This document shows, piece after piece, positions 59,273-64,000 of a stretch of 64,000 bases of DNA (its first letter is position 1; every line of letters starts with the position of its first letter). The position numbers were made by a program, and so were the translations under genes. Source of the DNA: Veillonella magna DSM 19857 (lineage in GTDB: Bacteria > Bacillota > Negativicutes > Veillonellales > Veillonellaceae); the NCBI RefSeq assembly GCF_000428745.1, contig NZ_AUAN01000006.1, forward strand, positions 54,141 through 118,140, written 5' to 3'. The notes beneath the pieces were generated by a model. The model was not told where the DNA came from, ran no database searches, and saw nothing but the letters and a program-made list of their open reading frames with translations.

Positions 59273-59737
59273 ATGATTACTGCACAGGACATTAAAGCAC
59301 GTTGGGAAGAATTGCAGGAACAGGGCGAACGTATTTTGTTCGTAGTCGGCGGTCCGGGGTCGGGCAAGAGCCGTTTGATTCGCGAGTTGGCCGAACAGGA
59401 CGGCTGGAAGTACATGGAAGCCAAGGATTTGTTGGAAGAAGAATTTTTGGAAGTTGCCCATGAATTACGACCACAACGGGCGTACGACGAACTCAGTACG
59501 TCGCTGAAAGCATACGATGCTAAGGTGGCGCTCATTGACGGCGTGAATGTGTTGTTTGCTCCGATTCTGAATTTAACACCGGTGGAGTTGTTGAAAGAAA
59601 TCAGCAAGGAATATCCGATTATCGTAGGGTGGCGCGGTCGCTTTGACGGCACCAAGCTTCATTTGGAACATAATAATAATCCGGAGTATTTCTCGTTTGA
59701 AGTAGAAAATCCGGATCGCATTATTGTTGTAGAATAA
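59273..59737 (+). CDS. Small P-loop protein, BrxF-like, outside any BREX locus
   Basis: 154 residues with a Walker A ILFVVGGPGSGKS (residues 21-33) and a Walker B-like VALIDGVNVLFAPIL. The sequence RLIRELAEQDGWKYMEAKDLLEEEF, LTPVELLKEISKEYPIIVGWRGRFDG and NPEYFSFEVENPDRIIVVE resembles the BrxF protein of type 3 BREX phage-defence systems, judged from memory. No other BREX gene (PglZ, BrxC, methylase, Lon-like) is near. It might have a housekeeping role. AGGAGGG lies upstream; terminator at 59848-59911. Confidence 0.6.
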   Translation: MITAQDIKARWEELQEQGERILFVVGGPGSGKSRLIRELAEQDGWKYMEAKDLLEEEFLEVAHELRPQRAYDELSTSLKAYDAKVALIDGVNVLFAPILNLTPVELLKEISKEYPIIVGWRGRFDGTKLHLEHNNNPEYFSFEVENPDRIIVVE

Positions 59738-59847
59738 AGCATTATACAACAGCACTCGTATGCTATCGGACGATTCTATCTGTTAAGGTAGTTGTGATGA
59801 TTACGGACAGCACCGATACTTACGCAGCATATATACTTTTATACATA

Positions 59848-59911
59848 GCCGCTCCTTTGGAACCGAAGGTCTATCGTTTAGACGAATGGTTTTGAAGGAG
59901 CGGTATTTTTG
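59848..59911 (+). terminator. Terminator after the BrxF-like gene
   Basis: CCGCTCCTT pairs with AAGGAGCGG around a 37-nt insert, then TATTTTTG. Confidence 0.7.
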
Positions 59912-60009
59912 TAAAGATTTTGTAAAGCGCATAAGAAAAGATTGAGAATTGACGGACAAAAAGCTATAATGTAGCTATTGTACAGTTGTCGTTATGTTGA
60001 GGTGGAGCT

Positions 60010-60804
60010 ATGGATCAAAATATAATAGCGTTTATACTGGGAATCGTTGAAGGGGCTACGGAATTTTTACCGGTGTCCAGTACGGGCCATATGATTATCG
60101 TAGGTGATTTCTTAGGATTCTCCGATGAGAAAGCCGGCGTTTTTGAAGTGTTCATTCAGCTGGGGGCCATCCTCTCGGTGTTCCTGCTGTATCGCGAAAA
60201 ATTTATGACCATGCTAAAGCGGGAAAATTGGACGCGGCGCAACGGTTTGTCGTTGGTACATATTTTCTTCGGTATGCTGCCGGCTATGGTCATCGGCTTC
60301 TTCGGACATTCCTTTATTAAAAATGTTTTGTTCTCGCCGTTTACGGTTATCATTGGTTTGTTGGCGGGTAGTGTGTTCATGCTGTGCGCGGAACGGTTTC
60401 ATCCGGACATACGAGTGAATCGCGTAGATCGCCTTTCGATTTGGCAGTGTTTGCAAATCGGTTTCTTCCAGGTGTTATCCTTGTGGCCGGGCTTTTCACG
60501 ATCCGGCTCGACTATTGCCGGTGGCCTTTGGCTCGGTGTCAGTCGTAAAGCAGCTGCCGATTTTTCCTTTATCATGGCAGTGCCGATTATGCTCATTGCT
60601 TGTACGTACGACTTTTTAAAGATTGCCGATCAATTGGCATGGTCGGATTTTCTGATGTTCGTCATCGGTTTTGTTACGGCCTTCGTCGTAGCCTATGCTT
60701 CCATTGTATGGTTTTTGAAATTCCTTAATAAATCATCGTTAGCTTCCTTTGCGTACTATCGCATCGTCATTGCGTTGATTGCGCTGTGGTATTTTTATTT
60801 GTAA
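60010..60804 (+). CDS. uppP: Undecaprenyl-diphosphatase UppP/BacA
   Basis: 264 residues, multi-helix membrane protein. Signatures are GIVEGATEFLPVSSTGHM (residues 12-29) and the PGFSRSGSTI motif in LWPGFSRSGSTIAGGLWLGVSRKAAADFSF; both contribute to the active site. It recycles undecaprenyl pyrophosphate to the monophosphate for peptidoglycan and other glycan export, and can confer bacitracin resistance. GAGGTGG precedes the ATG. Confidence 0.95.
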   Translation: MDQNIIAFILGIVEGATEFLPVSSTGHMIIVGDFLGFSDEKAGVFEVFIQLGAILSVFLLYREKFMTMLKRENWTRRNGLSLVHIFFGMLPAMVIGFFGHSFIKNVLFSPFTVIIGLLAGSVFMLCAERFHPDIRVNRVDRLSIWQCLQIGFFQVLSLWPGFSRSGSTIAGGLWLGVSRKAAADFSFIMAVPIMLIACTYDFLKIADQLAWSDFLMFVIGFVTAFVVAYASIVWFLKFLNKSSLASFAYYRIVIALIALWYFYL

Positions 60805-60950
60805 GCAGTAGCTGGGCCGGTACAAGCTATATGTGCAAGATGGCAGATTTCAAAAAAATTGTAAAACCTCTTGCGCAATATAAGAAGTTATGGTATTATT
60901 ACAAAGTGTTCACGATATAGTAATGCAACAAGAAAATAATAAAAATTTTC

Positions 60951-60979
60951 TTGACACGATAAAATAGATTGTGTATAAT
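60951..60979 (+). promoter_or_regulatory. Promoter of the tRNA operon
   Basis: Consensus TTGACA (60951-60956), 17-bp spacer, TATAAT (60974-60979), 17 bp before the first tRNA. Confidence 0.9.
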
Positions 60980-60996
60980 AAATTACGTTGTGACGC

Positions 60997-61072
60997 GCTG
61001 GCGTAGCTCAATTGGCAGAGCAGCTGACTTGTAATCAGCAGGTTGTGGGTTCAATTCCTATCGCCAGCTCCA
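60997..61072 (+). tRNA. tRNA-Thr (TGT)
   Basis: Acceptor GCTGGCG/CGCCAGC, anticodon loop CTTGTAA giving TGT, encoded CCA. First of five tRNAs in one transcript. Confidence 0.95.
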
Positions 61073-61078
61073 TGATGT

Positions 61079-61163
<85 letters not shown>

Positions 61164-61170
61164 TTTTCAT

Positions 61171-61246
<76 letters not shown>

Positions 61247-61277
61247 TTTTTTTATGCTTGAACTATCAAGGCTATAT

Positions 61278-61353
61278 GCTGGTGTAGCTCAGTCGGCAGA
61301 GCGTATCCTTGGTAAGGATAAGGTCACCGGTTCAATCCCGGTCACTAGCTCCA
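61278..61353 (+). tRNA. tRNA-Thr (GGT)
   Basis: Acceptor GCTGGTG/CACTAGC (one G-T pair), anticodon loop TTGGTAA giving GGT, encoded CCA. Second Thr isoacceptor of the cluster. Confidence 0.93.
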
Positions 61354-61358
61354 GACAT

Positions 61359-61435
61359 GGCGGCATAGCTCAGTTGGCTAGAGCAATCGGTTCATACCCG
61401 ATGTGTCCGCGGTTCAAATCCGTGTGCCGCCACCA
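61359..61435 (+). tRNA. Elongator tRNA-Met (CAT)
   Basis: Acceptor GGCGGCA/TGCCGCC, anticodon loop TTCATAC giving CAT, encoded CCA. The GGTTCATACCCG context is typical of elongator Met rather than tRNA-Ile2, but the two cannot be separated with certainty by eye. Confidence 0.88.
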
Positions 61436-61452
61436 ATTTTATTATAGATGTG

Positions 61453-61473
61453 AGACCGTAAGGTCTTTTTTTT
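61453..61473 (+). terminator. Terminator of the tRNA operon
   Basis: AGACC-GTAA-GGTCT with a T-run. A second hairpin (AACGGAG/CTCCGTT plus T-run) lies at 61481-61521. Confidence 0.85.
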
Positions 61474-61731
61474 ATGCCTGAACGGAGTTGTTATGAGAGT
61501 GATCATACAGCTCCGTTTTTTGCTTTGGACTACATCTTTTGATGTTGTGCCGATTCTTTTTATTTTCCGGAACTTCATCTTCCTTATATAGAAACGGTGC
61601 ATATACTATATGCAAAGTATGCAAGGAGGATTGCTACCTAATAGTTGCGTTGCCGCCGAATATTAGGCATAATAGGACATGTTAGGTATTTACAAGTGTC
61701 TATTTGTAATAGACTGAGAGAGGAGAACAGT

Positions 61732-63078
61732 ATGTCTGAACAAAAAGAATTGGCCAGAGGCTTAAAAAATCGCCATGTCCAATTATTGGCCATAGGCGGA
61801 GCCATCGGTACCGGTTTGTTTTTGGGATCCGGCCGTTCCATCCACTTGGCAGGGCCGTCTATTTTATTGGCCTATATTATCACCGGCATTGTTTGCTTTT
61901 TTATGATGCGCGCTCTCGGTGAATTGCTGCTATCAAATCCGGACAATCATTCCTTTGTAGATGTGGTGTATGAATATATGGGACCGGGTATGGCTTTCGT
62001 CACGGGGTGGACCTATTGGTTTTGTTGGATTTCGTTGGCGATGGCCGATGTTACCGCTGCGGGGCTGTACATACAATATTGGATTCCCGGCGTAGAGCGA
62101 TGGGTGCCCAGTTTAATTATCCTAGCCTGTTTGTTTCTTATGAATCTCATGGCAGTGAAGGTATTCGGGGAAATGGAATTTTGGTTCGCCCTTATTAAAG
62201 TTCTGGCTATACTGGGACTTATCGTCGGCGGCGGTTTCTTGATTTTTACTAATTTTGAAACGAATGCCGGCGTGGCATCTATCAGTAATTTATGGTCGTA
62301 CGGCGGATGGTTCCCGAAAGGCTGGGAAGGGTTTGTACTTTCTTTTCAAATGGTAGTATTCGCTTTCACCGGCATTGAACTCGTCGGACTTACGGCGGGA
62401 GAAACGGAGAACCCGGAGAAGGTCATTCCTCAAGCCATCAACAATATCCCGCTGCGGATTATTATTTTTTATGTCGGTGCGTTGGCGGTTATTATGAGCA
62501 TATATCCATGGACCACGGTAAGTCCCGATAAAAGTCCCTTTGTGCAGGTATTCGGAGCAGCCGGGATCCTTGCGGCCGCTTCGTTGGTAAACTTTATTGT
62601 TCTTACATCGGCGGCCTCGGCGTGTAACAGTGGCATCTTCAGTACCAGCCGCATGGTGTACGCGTTGGCAAAGGAAGGCAATGCGCCGCGCATTATGTTT
62701 CGCCTGCGATCCAATAAGGTGCCGATGAACGCGGTTGTCTTTTCGGCGCTGGTTATTTTTTTAGCCGTCATCTTACAGTATGTGACACCGGAAGGTGTGT
62801 TCGTGTTAATCACCAGCATCTCCACCTTTTGCTTCATCTTTATTTGGGTGGTCATCGTGCTGTGTCATTTGCGTTATCGCAAAAGTAAGGCCTATCGTGA
62901 AGGCGCACATCGCTTTCCCATGCCCTTGTATCCGTTGATGAACTATGTTATCATAGGCTTCTTTGGATTTGTGGTGATTACCTTAGCCTTTAACGCAGAA
63001 ACGAGGGTAGCCCTTTTCTTCACCCCGGCATGGTTCGGATTACTGTGGTGCTTTTATAAATTGCGTATTAGTGCATAA
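61732..63078 (+). CDS. Amino acid permease, CycA-like (D-Ser/D-Ala/Gly)
   Basis: 448 residues from ATG 61732 (AGAGGAG upstream). The AAT-family opening LARGLKNRHVQLLAIGGAIGTGLFLGSGRSIHLAGPSILLAYIITG and 12 membrane helices are clear. RALGELLLSNPDNHSFVDVVYEYMGPGMAFVTGWTYWFCW resembles CycA, which imports glycine, D-serine, D-alanine and cycloserine. Monocistronic between the tRNA cluster and tuf. Confidence 0.86.
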   Translation: MSEQKELARGLKNRHVQLLAIGGAIGTGLFLGSGRSIHLAGPSILLAYIITGIVCFFMMRALGELLLSNPDNHSFVDVVYEYMGPGMAFVTGWTYWFCWISLAMADVTAAGLYIQYWIPGVERWVPSLIILACLFLMNLMAVKVFGEMEFWFALIKVLAILGLIVGGGFLIFTNFETNAGVASISNLWSYGGWFPKGWEGFVLSFQMVVFAFTGIELVGLTAGETENPEKVIPQAINNIPLRIIIFYVGALAVIMSIYPWTTVSPDKSPFVQVFGAAGILAAASLVNFIVLTSAASACNSGIFSTSRMVYALAKEGNAPRIMFRLRSNKVPMNAVVFSALVIFLAVILQYVTPEGVFVLITSISTFCFIFIWVVIVLCHLRYRKSKAYREGAHRFPMPLYPLMNYVIIGFFGFVVITLAFNAETRVALFFTPAWFGLLWCFYKLRISA

Positions 63079-63158
63079 TACACCTTCTTTTCTTAGGCAA
63101 TTTGTATTATAATCAAAGTATGAGAGTTTTTATTTGATGAAGGAGGCTGTTTACTTCA

Positions 63159-64000
63159 ATGGCAAAAGCAAAATTTGAACGTACTAAACCGCATGTTAAC
63201 ATCGGTACCATTGGTCACGTTGACCATGGTAAAACAACTCTTACCGCAGCTATTACTAAGGTACTTGCTGAAAAAGGCCAGGCTCAGTTCCAGGACTACA
63301 GCATGATCGATAAAGCGCCGGAAGAACGTGAACGCGGTATCACGATTAATACGGCACACGTAGAATACGAAACGGACAAACGTCACTATGCACATGTTGA
63401 CTGCCCGGGCCATGCCGACTATGTTAAGAACATGATCACCGGCGCTGCTCAGATGGACGGTGCTATCCTTGTTGTATCCGCAGCTGACGGCCCGATGCCG
63501 CAGACTCGCGAACACATCCTCTTGGCTCGTCAGGTTGGCGTACCGGCTATCGTTGTATTCCTCAACAAAGCCGACATGGTTGACGACGAAGAATTGTTGG
63601 AACTCGTAGAAATGGAAGTTCGCGAACTTCTTTCCTCCTATGACTTCCCTGGCGATGATGTGCCGATCATCGTAGGCTCCGCTTTGAAAGCCCTCGAAGG
63701 CGATCAGAAATATGTTGATAAGATCATCGATCTTATGAACGCTGTTGACGAATACATTCCGACTCCGGAACGTGACACCGATAAGACCTTCTTGATGCCG
63801 GTCGAAGACGTGTTCACTATTACCGGTCGTGGTACGGTTGCTACCGGCCGTGTTGAACGTGGCGAAATCAAAGTAGGCGACACTGTTGAAATCGTTGGTT
63901 TGCAGGAAAAACCGTCCCAGTCCGTTGTAACCGGTTTGGAAATGTTCCGCAAAACTTTGGATTCCGCAGTAGCCGGCGATAACGTTGGTGCTCTTCTTCG
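63159..64000 (+). CDS. tuf: Elongation factor Tu, 3' end beyond window
   Basis: ATG 63159 follows AAGGAGG. The product reads [32 protein letters not shown] (P-loop), [68 protein letters not shown], then domain 2 [13 protein letters not shown]. About 281 of the usual 395 codons are present. A TATAAT box near 63109 suggests its own promoter. Codon use is more biased than in neighbouring genes, as expected for a very highly expressed protein. Confidence 0.97.
   Translation, partial: MAKAKFERTKPHVNIGTIGHVDHGKTTLTAAITKVLAEKGQAQFQDYSMIDKAPEERERGITINTAHVEYETDKRHYAHVDCPGHADYVKNMITGAAQMDGAILVVSAADGPMPQTREHILLARQVGVPAIVVFLNKADMVDDEELLELVEMEVRELLSSYDFPGDDVPIIVGSALKALEGDQKYVDKIIDLMNAVDEYIPTPERDTDKTFLMPVEDVFTITGRGTVATGRVERGEIKVGDTVEIVGLQEKPSQSVVTGLEMFRKTLDSAVAGDNVGALL

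Noticed and set aside
59273..59737. A complete BREX defence island
   Set aside because: Neighbours are an exported protein, hypB and uppP; no PglZ, BrxC, methylase or helicase genes are present.
61359..61435. tRNA-Ile2 (lysidine-modified CAT)
   Set aside because: The acceptor and anticodon-arm sequence fits elongator Met better; left as Met with reduced confidence.

Overview
The window looks like chromosomal DNA from an anaerobic Bacillota (Firmicutes), most likely a diderm Negativicutes of the Veillonella/Dialister/Negativicoccus kind. This is inference. It rests on a tRNA-sensing T-box leader, a cobalamin riboswitch, Firmicutes-type type I toxins (holin-like and Fst-like), a Y-polymerase/YolD pair, a PASTA-type PBP, an iron-sulfur serine dehydratase, a fixCXAB electron-transfer cluster, a molybdenum hydroxylase and a Nar-type nitrate transporter. 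Base composition is balanced. No 16S rRNA is present to settle the taxonomy.

Layout. 1-2106: a partial dicarboxylate/anion symporter and a MalY/PatB C-S lyase, both minus strand. 2107-3460: a decayed array of three type I toxin-antitoxin modules. 3626-7084: fixC-fixX-etfB-etfA, probably an electron-bifurcating ETF feeding ferredoxin and the quinone pool. 7311-9462: L-cysteine desulfidase and an SDR. 9463-15505: the leucine pathway (T-box leader, leuA, leuC, leuD, leuB). 15506-23610: dispersed repeats, then a cobalamin-riboswitch transcription unit with a small basic protein, a MATE exporter and a five-gene nickel/peptide-type ABC importer. 23776-24110: an Fst-like toxin with a convergent antisense RNA. 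24106-26851: MBL-fold hydrolase, crotonase-family enzyme and acetolactate decarboxylase.

27118-32405: a nitrogen/sulfur block with nitrate transporter narK, a divergent Crp/Fnr regulator, a frameshifted siroheme nitrite/sulfite reductase and a LysR regulator. 32752-37451: a truncated ATPase fragment, Y-family polymerase plus YolD-like protein, and a Zn/Cd P-type ATPase behind an ArsR/CzrA-like operator. 37652-39674: EamA exporter and CorA-like channel. 39675-42765: accessory material with duplicated terminator repeats, a deleted IS3-family element (TTGC target duplication), a frameshifted amidase and small ORFs of unknown function. 43255-49770: a PotE-like permease, a degenerate MobA-like/winged-helix fusion and a three-subunit molybdenum hydroxylase.

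50101-60804: sdaAB/sdaAA, cca, a PBP, a FolD variant, hypA, hypB, an exported repeat protein, a BrxF-like P-loop protein and uppP. 60997-61435: five tRNA genes. 61732-64000: a CycA-like permease and the start of tuf.

The most unusual signal is non-coding. Several intergenic hairpins at gene 3' ends contain a second, nested hairpin with a conserved 11-nt loop (GGTCTTGCGAA or close variants). A related set carries the loop CTGCGTGGCTAA and belongs to a 130-bp element present in several copies. Many intergenic spacers also hold decaying short tandem repeats.
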